Shown here: piece by piece, positions 17,897 to 26,702 of the stretch | Layout of the letters: each line of letters begins with the position of its first letter | How positions within the stretch are numbered: the stretch's first letter is position 1 | Source of the DNA: Mycobacterium gordonae | GTDB taxonomy: Bacteria > Actinomycetota > Actinomycetes > Mycobacteriales > Mycobacteriaceae | NCBI RefSeq assembly: GCF_002101675.1 | Contig: NZ_LQOY01000053.1 | Location: 1-62,676 of the forward strand | DNA: 62,676 nucleotides | Direction of reading: 5' to 3' | Made by a program: the position numbers and the translations under genes | The notes under the pieces: generated by a model | What the model saw: the letters and a program-made list of their open reading frames with translations, nothing else | What the model was told of the DNA's origin: nothing | The model's database searches: none

Positions 17897-19069
17897 TCAG
17901 TCGCCTTTGCCGCCCTTGGGTTTCTTGCCGGGTTTGCCCGGCGGCACCAGCGGAGGCGCCGGGGCGGGCTCCGGTGTGCTGGCGACCGTCGATGTCTCCG
18001 GTGTGCTGGTCGCCGGAGGCAGCGGCGCGGTCGTGCCGGCCGGCGCGGGCGGCGGCGCTGAGAACGGCGCGTCCAGCGCCATCAGCATGATGGCCAGCAG
18101 CAGCACGGCGAAGATTGCCGCAGCCACCAACTTGCGACTTGGCCGCGTCGGCTCAGAGTCAACCGGGATATACGCGGACGTGGCGGCCGGCGCGGCCATT
18201 ACCCGGGTGGGCTGGCGAACCGGCGGGCGGCCGGCGGCGTTGAGAGCCTCACGCATGGCGCCGGCCTGATAGAACCGCCGAGCCGGCTGTCGCGCCATCG
18301 CCCGCTCGAACACCGCGGCGAGTTCCGGTCGCACGTCCGGGCGCAACGCGGCGATCGGGCGTGGTGTCTCGTGCAAGATGGCGTTGGCCAGGGCGGCGAA
18401 TTGCTCCTGAGGGTAGGGCCTGCGCCCGGTTAGAGCCTCGTAGCCCACCACCCCGACGGCGTACAGATCGTCGGCCGTCGTGGCCGGCTTCCCGGCGAGC
18501 CGGTCCGGGCTCAGGTAAGCCATGGTGCCGACGACCTGGCCGGTCATGGTGTGCGCGCCGCCGGCCGTCTTGGCGATGCCGAAATCCGCGAGCTTGGCCT
18601 CACCGGCGGCTGTGAACAAGATGTTGCCCGGTTTGACGTCGCGATGCAGAATCCCGGCGTCGTGGGCTGCGGCGAGCGCGGCCAGGACGCCATCGAGAAC
18701 CGTCTGGACGAACGGCTGCGGAAGCGGGCCACGCGCGATGTGGTCGGCCAGCGACACTCCGGGCAGCCGCTCCATCACGATGAACGGCACGCCGTGGTGT
18801 TCGCCGACATCGTGGACGATCACGATGTGCGAGCTGCTCAGAGCCGCGGTTGCGCGCGCCTCGGTCTCGAAGCGCAGGCGACTGTCGGGCCCGCTGCCGT
18901 TGCCCGGGCCTGATTGGAGCAGCTTGATGGCCACCGGGCGACCCAGCTTGAGATCCCAACCCTCCCGGACCTCGGACATGCCGCCGCGGCCCAGGACCCT
19001 GCCCAGTTCGTAGCGGCCGCCCAGGGCGCCGTCGGGCACCAGCAGCGCCTTGCCATACTCCGTCGTCAT
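17897..19069 (-). CDS. Membrane Ser/Thr protein kinase with short proline/lysine-rich tail
   Basis: This 390-aa Pkn-type (Hanks) kinase has a Gly loop GRGGMSEV, VAIKLL (catalytic Lys), HRDVKPGNIL, DFGIA, and a CPE-like YLSPDRL segment within residues 15-270. A single membrane helix follows (about 305-325, FAVLLLAIMLMALDA). The tail is a low-complexity Pro/Thr stretch ending in KPGKKPKGGKGD with no folded sensor domain. I start at MTTEYGK; MTRQM four codons earlier is possible. It diverges from an acyl-CoA-dehydrogenase-like gene over a 107-nt gap. Confidence 0.87.
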   Translation of the reverse strand: MTTEYGKALLVPDGALGGRYELGRVLGRGGMSEVREGWDLKLGRPVAIKLLQSGPGNGSGPDSRLRFETEARATAALSSSHIVIVHDVGEHHGVPFIVMERLPGVSLADHIARGPLPQPFVQTVLDGVLAALAAAHDAGILHRDVKPGNILFTAAGEAKLADFGIAKTAGGAHTMTGQVVGTMAYLSPDRLAGKPATTADDLYAVGVVGYEALTGRRPYPQEQFAALANAILHETPRPIAALRPDVRPELAAVFERAMARQPARRFYQAGAMREALNAAGRPPVRQPTRVMAAPAATSAYIPVDSEPTRPSRKLVAAAIFAVLLLAIMLMALDAPFSAPPPAPAGTTAPLPPATSTPETSTVASTPEPAPAPPLVPPGKPGKKPKGGKGD

Positions 19070-19176
19070 TTGCCTTGTCACATAGCCGAAGATGTTCGAG
19101 CTGAAACTTGTGGCGTACGGTCTACGTGTCGTTATTCAGGACCGGTAGTGGTCAGCAATCGCGATTGGAAACGCCA

Positions 19177-20361
19177 ATGACGTCGACAACCGAGGTGAGT
19201 GGTCAGGTCGTTTCGCTGGCCCGGGGCATGCGGGATCTGGTGCGGGCGCAGGCGGGCGACTCCGAGCGGATACGCACCCTGACCGACGCCGTGGTCGACG
19301 AGATGTGGGCCAGCGGGCTGATGACCGCGCTGAGCCCGGCCGAGGCCGGCGGCATCGAGCCCTCACTCGCCGAGATGATCGATACGTGGATCGAAATGGC
19401 TTGGCAGGACGGATCTTTCGGGTGGATCGGGATCGCCAACCTCCCGTCCAGGTTTGCCGCGGCCACCTACCTGAACGACGAAGGCTTCGCCGAGGTCTTC
19501 AGCGCCCACGATAACCACGTCACCATGGGTGGCCAGTTCTTCCCCAACGGACAAGGCATCGCCGTCGACGGCGGTTACCGGTTGAGCGGATCGTGGAGCT
19601 TCGGCTCGGGCACCGGACATTCGCAGTACGTGGCGGCGGGCTTCTTCCCGATGGACAACGGTGAGATGCGCTGGGTCAGCGAGGGCATTCCGGACATGCA
19701 GGTGGCCCTGGTCCCGCGCGAGCAGATCCAGTTCAACGACGGCTGGCACGTGCAGGGCCTCAAGGGCACCGGGTCCTACGACTACAGCGCGCAGGATGTG
19801 TTCGTGCCCGCCAGCAGGACGTTCGGGCTGTTCGATCGCCGGCCCTACCGCGGGACGTCGCCGGCCGCGCACATGGGATTGATGCCGGTGACCGCCGCCG
19901 GTCACGCCTCCTGGGCGCTCGGGGTGGCCAAGAGCATGCTCGACGACGTGGCAGAACTGGCCGCGACGAAATACCGGATGAGCGACATGGCGTCGCTGGC
20001 CAGCCGGCCGACTTTTCAGAAGGGGCTGGCGCACCACGTGTCGGCCTGGCGCGCGGCTCGGCTGCTGGTGCTGGACGCTTTCGGCGCCGCCGAGGCCTCC
20101 GTCGCGGCCGGGGAGGACCTCAGTCCGATGCTGCGGGCGGACATGCGTGCGGCGGCCGTCTTCGCCACCGACACCTCGCGCGAATGCGCGGAATGGGCGC
20201 ACCTGGTGGCGGGCACCAGTTCGATCCGCGAAGGCACGCGTCTCGAGCGGGCCTTCCGCGACATCTATACCGGCACCCAGCACGCCTTCATCAGCGAGAA
20301 GGTGGCCATCGACTCGGCGCAAATCTGGCTCGGCGTCATCGAAGACCAGTTCGGGCTGTGA
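19177..20361 (+). CDS. Acyl-CoA-dehydrogenase-fold flavoprotein (oxygenase type)
   Basis: This 394-aa protein has the acyl-CoA dehydrogenase fold: an N-terminal helical domain, a central beta domain with GGYRLSGSWSFGSGTGHSQY and KGTGSYDYSAQDVFVP, and a C-terminal bundle with HLVAGTSSIREGTRLERAFRD. The pattern is nearer to flavin-dependent hydroxylases (HsaA/DszC-like) than to a true dehydrogenase. The base Glu is not evident. The substrate is unknown. The longer frame from 19108 was rejected because it runs through the promoter region. Confidence 0.8.
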   Translation: MTSTTEVSGQVVSLARGMRDLVRAQAGDSERIRTLTDAVVDEMWASGLMTALSPAEAGGIEPSLAEMIDTWIEMAWQDGSFGWIGIANLPSRFAAATYLNDEGFAEVFSAHDNHVTMGGQFFPNGQGIAVDGGYRLSGSWSFGSGTGHSQYVAAGFFPMDNGEMRWVSEGIPDMQVALVPREQIQFNDGWHVQGLKGTGSYDYSAQDVFVPASRTFGLFDRRPYRGTSPAAHMGLMPVTAAGHASWALGVAKSMLDDVAELAATKYRMSDMASLASRPTFQKGLAHHVSAWRAARLLVLDAFGAAEASVAAGEDLSPMLRADMRAAAVFATDTSRECAEWAHLVAGTSSIREGTRLERAFRDIYTGTQHAFISEKVAIDSAQIWLGVIEDQFGL

Positions 20362-20364
20362 TCG

Positions 20365-20426
20365 TCGGCGCTCTCTGCGCCGAGCGTGCAGCCACGGCGA
20401 AAAACGTCGCCGATTTTCGCAGTGGC
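20365..20426 (+). terminator. Two consecutive hairpins after the flavoprotein gene
   Basis: TCGGCGC and GCGCCGA (20365-20383) form a perfect 7-bp stem 3 nt after the stop. GCCACGGCGAAAA (20391-20403) pairs with TTTTCGCAGTGGC (20414-20426) with one mismatch. Intrinsic-terminator function is inferred. Confidence 0.6.
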
Positions 20427-20531
20427 TTCACTCTCGGCGGGAATCACCGGTGAGAGCGCACCACGCGAAGCTGGGTAAAGTCGGTTAACATAGCCAACAT
20501 TTCCCCGGGACAGGTGAGGAAGCCGCTTGCC

Positions 20532-21266
20532 ATGAATGACCATGCACTGGCCGCTCAGTTGGCCTCCGAAGCGGGCCGGTTGCTGCTCGGGGTCCGCACG
20601 GAGTTCGCCGGAGCTGACGCCAAAGAGCGGAAAGCCGCGGGGGACAAGCGTTCTCACGATTTCCTGATGGAGGCCCTGGGCCGCCGCCGGCCCGATGACG
20701 CGGTGCTGTCCGAAGAGGGTGCCGACGACCCGGTGCGGTTGCGCAGCGAGCGGGTGTGGATCGTCGACCCGTTGGACGGCACCCGGGAATTCTCCGAACT
20801 TGACCGGGAGGACTGGGCGGTGCACGTGGCGCTGTGGCAGTCCGGTGAGCTGGTGGCAGGCGCCGTCGCGCTGCCGGCTCAGGGGATAACTCTGGCGACC
20901 CCCGACGTCTTGCCGCCGCCGGAGAACCCAGGCAAGCCGCGCATCGTGGTGTCGCGCACCCGCCCACCCGCGATCGCCCTCGCCGTCCGCGACGCCCTGG
21001 ACGGCGATCTGGTCGAAATGGGATCGGCCGGAGCCAAAGTAGCGTCGATCGTGCAGGGCTTGTCGGATGTCTACGTGCACGCGGGCGGCCAATACGAGTG
21101 GGACTCGGCCGCACCCGTGGCGGTCGCGCGGGCCGCCGGCCTGCACACCTGCCGTATCGACGGATCGGCGCTGGTGTACAACCAGCCCGATCCCAAGCTG
21201 CCCGACCTCGTGGTGTGCCGACCCGAACTTGCCGAGTCGGTGCTGGCCGTCACCCGTCAGTCGTAG
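20532..21266 (+). CDS. CysQ-like 3'(2'),5'-bisphosphate nucleotidase / inositol-monophosphatase family
   Basis: This 244-aa protein of the lithium-sensitive phosphatase superfamily has metal motifs EEGAD, WIVDPLDGTREF and QYEWDSAAPVA. The overall layout is that of mycobacterial CysQ, which removes the 3'-phosphate of PAP(S) in sulfate assimilation and also acts on inositol phosphates. It may be a paralogue rather than the main CysQ. The ATG at 20532 is preferred over 20514 because GGTGAGGAAG lies upstream. The gene stands alone on its strand. Confidence 0.82.
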   Translation: MNDHALAAQLASEAGRLLLGVRTEFAGADAKERKAAGDKRSHDFLMEALGRRRPDDAVLSEEGADDPVRLRSERVWIVDPLDGTREFSELDREDWAVHVALWQSGELVAGAVALPAQGITLATPDVLPPPENPGKPRIVVSRTRPPAIALAVRDALDGDLVEMGSAGAKVASIVQGLSDVYVHAGGQYEWDSAAPVAVARAAGLHTCRIDGSALVYNQPDPKLPDLVVCRPELAESVLAVTRQS

Positions 21267-21429
21267 CGACCCCCGAAGCAGTTTCGACCGGAGGACGTCC
21301 ATTCCGTCAACCGGGGGACAGCCGATTCATCCCGTTCGGTAACCGCTCAGGTGACAGACATCGTCAAGCGCTCAAGGCACTGTAATGCCTGGCTAGTTCT
21401 TAACGATTCTTCAATCAAGGGAGATTGCG

Positions 21430-22674
21430 ATGCGGGGCGACCTCATCCTCGGGTCAGCTGTGACGGGCGCGAAATTCACTCCGCGCAATCATGCCAAGAC
21501 CGGCAACCCGTTCATCGATCTCGTGTCGCGCGGGCAGACCATCAAATCCGACGTCGGACAACTGGTCGCCGAGGCCGCCGCGCTTTTCGACATTGGCGTC
21601 CGCTACTACCACTACCACGCCCGCAACCCGCTGACGCAGGAGCAGAGCACCTGCAATGCACTGTATTCGTCGGTGAGCCACGCGGTTCAAGACCGGCTGC
21701 CCGGAATGCTGATCAGCTTCGGCGCCAGCCGCAACGGGGTCGAGGTCAAGGAAGCCATCCAGCGCCACGGCGAGTGGGAGCGCATCAGCCAGGCGGCGTT
21801 ACCGCTGCACCTGGGCGGCGCACACTTCGTCACCAGTCAGGCCGCGGTGGAGTTGCAGGTCATCCTCGACCTGGAGCGCAACGGTCACGACATCGGCGTC
21901 GACGCGGTGTCGCGCCCCGAGTTCGCACGCCTGGTGCGCCACCACGTCCCCTCGAAGCGTGACAACGAGACCGCGCTCGACGTGCACTCCACCTCCGGAG
22001 GCAGCAGCTACGGCAGCACCTCACCCCACACCCAGTTCGAGGTGTACCGCAAGGCCGTGGACGCCCGCCGCCGCCTGCACCTGCTGCACGAGGTCGAATG
22101 GGTTCAACTGGAACGCAGCTACGCCATGACCCGCTTCGCCACCGAACATCCTTTGATCGGGCTGGGCTCCGAAGGTCAACTGAACATCACCCTGCTGTTC
22201 GGCTTCTCGCCACGCTTTCCGTTCCCGGACAGCTATGCCGACTTCCGCCGCGCCGTGTCGCTGGCCAAGTCGCTGGAATACGACCTTTCCGGTCGGCGGG
22301 TCCGCAGCGTCACCATCTCCGCCGGCGCGGCCGTCCTGCCCCAGCACGCGCAGGCGCACATCAAGGAACTCGAATTCGGTTCGCGCAAAGGACAACTGGC
22401 GGGGCCGATGGAACGGTTGGCATGCTATGCCGCGCAGGCCGACAGCGAGGTCGACGTAATCCGCTCCGGTATGGAAGACACCCCCTACATCGTGACGCCG
22501 GACGGCGAGGTGACCTTGACCGACAATCTCGGGCTGGCCCACCAGGTCAAAGCGATGGTCGACAGCTGCGGATCGGAGTTGCTCAGCGACCCGCGCGGGG
22601 TGCGCCAGCGCATGGGCTTCGGGGCGCTGTCCCGGATGGTCGAGGCCGAGCCCGCCGCAGCCGCCGCCCGATGA
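21430..22674 (+). CDS. Beta-keto-acid cleavage enzyme (BKACE/DUF849-like)
   Basis: This 414-aa protein has a TIM-barrel BKACE pattern: TGAKFTPRNH at the start and YYHYHARNP, giving the metal-binding HxH pair. Members transfer acetyl-CoA to a beta-keto acid, giving acetoacetate and a new CoA ester; the best-known substrate is 3-keto-5-aminohexanoate of lysine fermentation. Here the rest diverges and the protein is about 100 residues longer than usual, so the substrate is open. It overlaps the MFS gene by ATGA, and an aminotransferase follows. The trio suggests uptake or export and breakdown of an amino or keto acid. GGGAG precedes the ATG. Confidence 0.75.
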   Translation: MRGDLILGSAVTGAKFTPRNHAKTGNPFIDLVSRGQTIKSDVGQLVAEAAALFDIGVRYYHYHARNPLTQEQSTCNALYSSVSHAVQDRLPGMLISFGASRNGVEVKEAIQRHGEWERISQAALPLHLGGAHFVTSQAAVELQVILDLERNGHDIGVDAVSRPEFARLVRHHVPSKRDNETALDVHSTSGGSSYGSTSPHTQFEVYRKAVDARRRLHLLHEVEWVQLERSYAMTRFATEHPLIGLGSEGQLNITLLFGFSPRFPFPDSYADFRRAVSLAKSLEYDLSGRRVRSVTISAGAAVLPQHAQAHIKELEFGSRKGQLAGPMERLACYAAQADSEVDVIRSGMEDTPYIVTPDGEVTLTDNLGLAHQVKAMVDSCGSELLSDPRGVRQRMGFGALSRMVEAEPAAAAAR

Positions 22675-24086
22675 TCACGCGCCGAGGCGTCGCGGTCGCC
22701 GTCTGCAGTCTGTCGACGTTCATCGTCAACATCGACAACACCGCCTACCAGGTGGCGCTGACGCAGATCCGCGACACACTGCCCGCCACCTTCGCGCAGG
22801 GCCAGTGGATCCTCAACGGCTACATCCTCACCCTGGCGGCGCTGGAAATAGTCGCCGGTGCTTTCGGTGACCGATTCAACAAGCGCAGCCTGCTGGTCGC
22901 CGGACTCATCGTCTATATCGCCGGCTCGCTGCTAACGGCGTTGGCGCCCAATGCCATTGCCCTGATCGCAGCGCGGGTGCTGGCGGGAGTCGGCGCGTCG
23001 ATCCTGGTGCCGGTCGGGTTGGCGATGGTCCGGGTGCTCGCCCGCTCCGCCCGGGAACTGCAGGGGTTCACCGGCGCCTGGGGAGCGGTGGTAGGTCTGG
23101 GCATGGCCAGCGGACCGCTGGCCGGCGGCTTCATCTCCGGGACGCTGGGATGGCGGATGCTGCCGGTGGCAACGGCGGCGTTGGCCGCTGTCTTTGCGGT
23201 CCTCGCGGTCGTGTTCCTGCCGTCCACTCCAGTGCGCAACTCCCCGCGCCACGACTGGACCGGCATCATGGCGCTGGGCGTGGTGATGTTCGGCGTGATC
23301 GGCGGCTTCATCGCTGTCGGCCAACGCGGTCTGGTGACGGCGGCAGGTCTGTTCGCCGGCGTGACGGTGGTGGTGGCCGGTCTGGCAATCCGGCGCGCGC
23401 GGATCGGTGCGTTCCCCATCCCACGGCAAGCCTGCCAGTCCCGCAAATTCCGGGCCGCGATGTCGGTGGCGGTCGGGAACTACTTCTGCGTGGGCGGCGC
23501 GATCTTCCTGCTGGCCACCGGTTATTTCCAGGGAGCCCAACATCTTTCGGTGCTGGCAGCCGGAGCCGGCCTAGTGCCTTTGGCGGTGGGATACGCGGTG
23601 GGCGCACGGGTCTCACCGGTCATCATGGGCCGGTACGGTCCGTTTCAGGCCGTTATCGCCGCCGGCTTGCTCATGCTCGCTTCGAGTGTCGCCGTCGCGG
23701 TGCTCGTCGGAGCCGGCGCCGGTGTCGCGGTGGTGAGTGCCGTCGCTGCCTGTCTTGGCGCGGGCATGGGGATGGCCAACACGCCGACCAATGCGCTGGC
23801 CATGTCGGAGCTGCCCGTCGAATATGCGGGTGCCAGCGGTGCCTTCGCCTCGACGGCACGGCAGGTCGGCCAGGCCATGGGGATCGCGGTGTGCGGCGCC
23901 GGCTATTCGCTGGCCGCGCTGGCGCACCTACCCGCGCCGCTACCGTGGGTTGCCGTCATCGCCGCCGCCGCGGCCATTACGCTGACCGGAACCCGTTGCC
24001 TGACTGCGCAGTTAGGAGGTGACCACCATGAGGTCCTTGTCCGTCAGATCGGCCGGCGACCCGTCGCCAACGTTGGCGCTCAATGA
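22671..24086 (+). CDS. MFS transporter, DHA2 (14-helix) type
   Basis: This 471-aa inner-membrane protein opens with TFIVNIDNTAYQVALTQI and has motif A-like GDRFNKRSL, a motif C-like GMASGPLAGGF, and about 12-14 hydrophobic helices. That matches the EmrB/QacA drug:proton antiporter family. In this operon it may export or import the substrate of the BKACE enzyme (inference). The start overlaps the BKACE stop (ATGA). Its last 59 nt overlap the aminotransferase gene in another frame. Confidence 0.85.
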   Translation: MITRRGVAVAVCSLSTFIVNIDNTAYQVALTQIRDTLPATFAQGQWILNGYILTLAALEIVAGAFGDRFNKRSLLVAGLIVYIAGSLLTALAPNAIALIAARVLAGVGASILVPVGLAMVRVLARSARELQGFTGAWGAVVGLGMASGPLAGGFISGTLGWRMLPVATAALAAVFAVLAVVFLPSTPVRNSPRHDWTGIMALGVVMFGVIGGFIAVGQRGLVTAAGLFAGVTVVVAGLAIRRARIGAFPIPRQACQSRKFRAAMSVAVGNYFCVGGAIFLLATGYFQGAQHLSVLAAGAGLVPLAVGYAVGARVSPVIMGRYGPFQAVIAAGLLMLASSVAVAVLVGAGAGVAVVSAVAACLGAGMGMANTPTNALAMSELPVEYAGASGAFASTARQVGQAMGIAVCGAGYSLAALAHLPAPLPWVAVIAAAAAITLTGTRCLTAQLGGDHHEVLVRQIGRRPVANVGAQ

Positions 24087-25197
24087 CACCGTCGCCGAGC
24101 TGCGGCGGTCGGGCGCCGACGTCATTTCCTTCGGTGCGGGCGCGCCGACCGTGCCGCCGCCGCGGGCTACGTTCGGCGCGCTGGCCGATTTCGACGTGGC
24201 GAAGTCCTCGGGTTACGGCAGCAGCCGCGGCGAGCGTTTTCTGCTGGACGCCTTGTGCCGTTGGTATGAAACCGAATTGGGCGCCGTGACGACCCCGGAC
24301 CAGCATCTGGTCACCAACGGCGCCAAGCAGGCGGTGATGATCGCGTTGCTGGCGTTGTGTGACGGTGGTGACGAGATTGCGATTCCCGATCCGTACTGGC
24401 CGAGCTACGTGGACATGGCCAGGCTGGCCGGCGTGAGCGCGCGGCTGCTGCCCTATGCGGCGGACACGCCCGATATCGGCGCGTGGATCGACCAGGTGAG
24501 TGACCGCACCAAGCTGGTCATGTACTCGAGTCCGGCCAACCCGACCGGCGCGGTGCTGTCACTGGACGACATCCGCAGGCTGGCGGCCTGGGCCCGAGAG
24601 ACCGACCGCTGGATCGTGGCCGACGAGATCTACGGCTTCCAGTACTACCGCCAGGCCCGTCCCGCACCGTCGGTCCTGCAGTTGCCCGCCGACGAGGCCG
24701 AACACGTCCTGCACATCTCCAGCGCCTCCAAGACATTCGCGCTGATGGGTCACCGAGTCGGGTGGATCACCGCGCACCCCAATGTGATTACCCGCTGTGC
24801 CGCGGTCGCCTCGAATATGGCCGGCAATGTGAACACCGCCGCGCAGTCGTTGGTGGCCCGCGCGCTGTCGACGCCGCAGACCGAATTGTCCGGCCGCTGC
24901 GCGCAACTCGGGGAACAACGCGACGTGCTGTGCTCGGCCTTGGAGTCGGTGCCGTGGTTGCGTTGGCGCAAGCCGGACGGTGGTCTGTTCGTCTGGTGTG
25001 AGTTGGTGGGTGATCTCGTCGGAAGCTTCGATGGCGACGCGATCGCGGCCGGCCTGCTGGCCGACCAGCACGTGGCGGTGGTGCCCGGCTCCGCCTTCGG
25101 TCACCGTGATGCCGTGCGGTTGTCCTTCACCGAACCGCCGGGCCAGATCCGCTCGGGCGTCGAGCGGATCAAGGCCTGGGGGGAGCGGCGGCTTTAG
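24028..25197 (+). CDS. PLP-dependent class I/II aminotransferase
   Basis: This 389-aa fold-type I enzyme, AspC-like, has VTNGAKQAV, SPANPTGAVLS, VADEIYGFQYY and the PLP lysine in SASKTFALMGHRVGW. A strong AGGAGG lies 8 nt before the ATG, inside the end of the MFS gene. The third gene of the BKACE operon, it probably interconverts the amino and keto forms of the pathway substrate. Its stop interlocks with the convergent membrane-protein gene (TTAG). Confidence 0.88.
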   Translation: MRSLSVRSAGDPSPTLALNDTVAELRRSGADVISFGAGAPTVPPPRATFGALADFDVAKSSGYGSSRGERFLLDALCRWYETELGAVTTPDQHLVTNGAKQAVMIALLALCDGGDEIAIPDPYWPSYVDMARLAGVSARLLPYAADTPDIGAWIDQVSDRTKLVMYSSPANPTGAVLSLDDIRRLAAWARETDRWIVADEIYGFQYYRQARPAPSVLQLPADEAEHVLHISSASKTFALMGHRVGWITAHPNVITRCAAVASNMAGNVNTAAQSLVARALSTPQTELSGRCAQLGEQRDVLCSALESVPWLRWRKPDGGLFVWCELVGDLVGSFDGDAIAAGLLADQHVAVVPGSAFGHRDAVRLSFTEPPGQIRSGVERIKAWGERRL

Positions 25198-26015
25198 AGC
25201 TTCGCGAGAATTCCCGAGACCACGCTGCCGCCGACGATCATGGCGATGGCCACGGCGACGCCGACCGAGCCGGTGATCAGCCCCACCACCCCGGCGACGA
25301 CGGCGAAGGTGGGCAGCCATTCGACCGCCTGCAGGATCGACGGCACCTGTGCCTCCTCACCGTTGTCCAAGGCGAACATGGCCGAGGCGTAGTCGGGGTA
25401 GAACTCGGTGAAGGCGACCGCGAAGAAGATGGCCGCAAGTTGCAGGATCCAGCCCGTCCAGAAGTTCTCCGGGTCATGCAGGATCAGGTTGCCGATCAAG
25501 CCGACGCCCGCGGCGAAGGTGAACGCGCCCGCCCACCCGGCGGTGATCACTTTGTTGATTCGTTTGAATAGCGGGCTGTCCCAATGCTCCTGCGGGGTAA
25601 TGTCTTTCGCGTATGCGAGGGTGAACGGCCGGCGGAGCAGCAGGGTCAGCCAGGCGAACATCGCCAGCGCGATATTGGTCAGCTCGCCGGACCACATCTC
25701 GAGGAATCGGATGACCATGTCGCTGGCGAACAGGCCGACCGCCGCCAGAGCGGCGAAGAACGCCGCGCCGAAGACTTCGAGCGCGTGAATCTTGATGCCG
25801 CGGGCCAGTCCTACCACCATCACCAGCACTGAGAAACCGAGGGCGGACACCGCCGCGATCTCGAAGCGGCCCGGCGTCGCCAGGATGGACAGCAGCGCCC
25901 ACGGTGCGATGCCGGCGAACGGTGAGGTGAGGAACCCGTCCAGAATGCCGGCGAGGCGGCCGGTGGTGTTCTTCGAGGGCTGTGCCTCGTGGTCGGTGTG
26001 GGCCGGCTGGGTCAT
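25194..26015 (-). CDS. PadR-associated multi-pass membrane protein
   Basis: This 273-aa protein has about six to seven hydrophobic segments (for example ALSILATPGRF, VSALGFSVLVMVVGLA, GAAFFAALAAVGLFA, GWAGAFTFAAGVGLIG, AIAMIVGGSVVSGILA) and no recognised motif. I start at MTQPAHTD because CGGGAG lies 9 nt upstream. Longer starts fall inside the operator. It diverges from a PadR repressor over a paired palindrome and is its likely target, in the manner of PadR-controlled stress or efflux membrane proteins. Confidence 0.75.
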   Translation of the reverse strand: MTQPAHTDHEAQPSKNTTGRLAGILDGFLTSPFAGIAPWALLSILATPGRFEIAAVSALGFSVLVMVVGLARGIKIHALEVFGAAFFAALAAVGLFASDMVIRFLEMWSGELTNIALAMFAWLTLLLRRPFTLAYAKDITPQEHWDSPLFKRINKVITAGWAGAFTFAAGVGLIGNLILHDPENFWTGWILQLAAIFFAVAFTEFYPDYASAMFALDNGEEAQVPSILQAVEWLPTFAVVAGVVGLITGSVGVAVAIAMIVGGSVVSGILAKL

Positions 26016-26040
26016 CTTCAACTCCCGGGTAGCGATCTTA

Positions 26041-26100
26041 CGTTCCAATTTAGACATGTCGATACTGACATATAGGTAGTGACATGTCAATTGTGGAACG
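26041..26100. promoter_or_regulatory. Double operator between the membrane protein and padR
   Basis: The palindrome GACATGTC occurs at 26053-26060 and 26081-26088, 28 bp apart, with a further half GACATAT between. The whole is bracketed by CGTTCCA (26041-26047) and TGGAACG (26094-26100). The nested symmetry fits two bound PadR dimers. Confidence 0.75.
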
Positions 26101-26107
26101 TTAGGAT
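26080..26107 (+). promoter_or_regulatory. Candidate promoter of padR, leaderless
   Basis: TGACAT (26080-26085) and TAGGAT (26102-26107) are 16 nt apart. Start of transcription would fall at or next to the GTG at 26114, so the mRNA would be leaderless. The -35 overlaps the second palindrome. Confidence 0.55.
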
Positions 26108-26113
26108 GAGCGG

Positions 26114-26641
26114 GTGAGTTTGCGCCACGCCGCGTTAGGCCTGTTGTCCCAGCATCCCGGAAGCGGCTATGACCTGCTGAAACGGTTCCAGGAGTCGATG
26201 GACAACATGTGGCCGGCCACCCAGAGCCAGCTGTACGGCGAGCTCAACAAGCTCGCCGGTGCCGGGCTGATCACGGTGTCGGACAGGGGCCCGCGGGGCC
26301 GCAAGGAGTACGCGATCACCGACGCCGGGCGTGCGGAGTTGCACCGGTGGTTGTTATCACCGCAAGACGATCCGCCCATCCGCAACGCCGCGTTGTTGCG
26401 GGTTTTCCTGCTCGGTGAGCTGTCCCCGGATCAGGCACGCGAGTATCTGAAGTCCTTGCTGGACGTCTCCGAGCGGGAGCACGCACACTATGCGCAGATC
26501 CTCGAGTCCCACGACTGGACGGCCGAGGACACCTTCTTCGCCCGTGCCGCCCTCGAGCAGGGGCTGCGCTGGACGCGGCACGAAATCGACTGGGCCAACT
26601 GGGTGATCGACGGGCTGAACAAACGAGACTGTGGGTCTTAG
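26114..26641 (+). CDS. PadR-family transcriptional regulator
   Basis: This 175-aa protein has the winged-helix PadR pattern, ALGLLSQHPGSGYDLLKRF, QLYGELNKLAGAGLIT and GPRGRKEYAITDAGRAEL, within residues 1-80. A C-terminal helical dimerisation domain of the Vir type follows (about 90-170). It begins with GTG without a ribosome site, consistent with a leaderless transcript. It probably represses itself and the divergent membrane protein through the operator at 26041-26100. The inducer is unknown. Confidence 0.9.
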   Translation: MSLRHAALGLLSQHPGSGYDLLKRFQESMDNMWPATQSQLYGELNKLAGAGLITVSDRGPRGRKEYAITDAGRAELHRWLLSPQDDPPIRNAALLRVFLLGELSPDQAREYLKSLLDVSEREHAHYAQILESHDWTAEDTFFARAALEQGLRWTRHEIDWANWVIDGLNKRDCGS

Positions 26642-26682
26642 ACGTGGCTTGCGGCTGAGGCATTTCCCAGCCTCCACACCTG

Positions 26683-26698
26683 CGTCGGCCAGCCGACG
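26683..26698. terminator. Hairpin between convergent padR and malY-like genes
   Basis: CGTCGGC, a 2-nt loop, then GCCGACG form a perfect 7-bp stem between the two stop codons (26641 and 26703). It could end transcription in both directions. Confidence 0.5.
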
Positions 26699-26702
26699 GC
26701 GG

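Noticed and set aside
26015..26090. The longer N-terminus of the PadR-linked membrane protein
   Set aside because: Its starts lie in the operator palindromes. CGGGAG precedes 26015.
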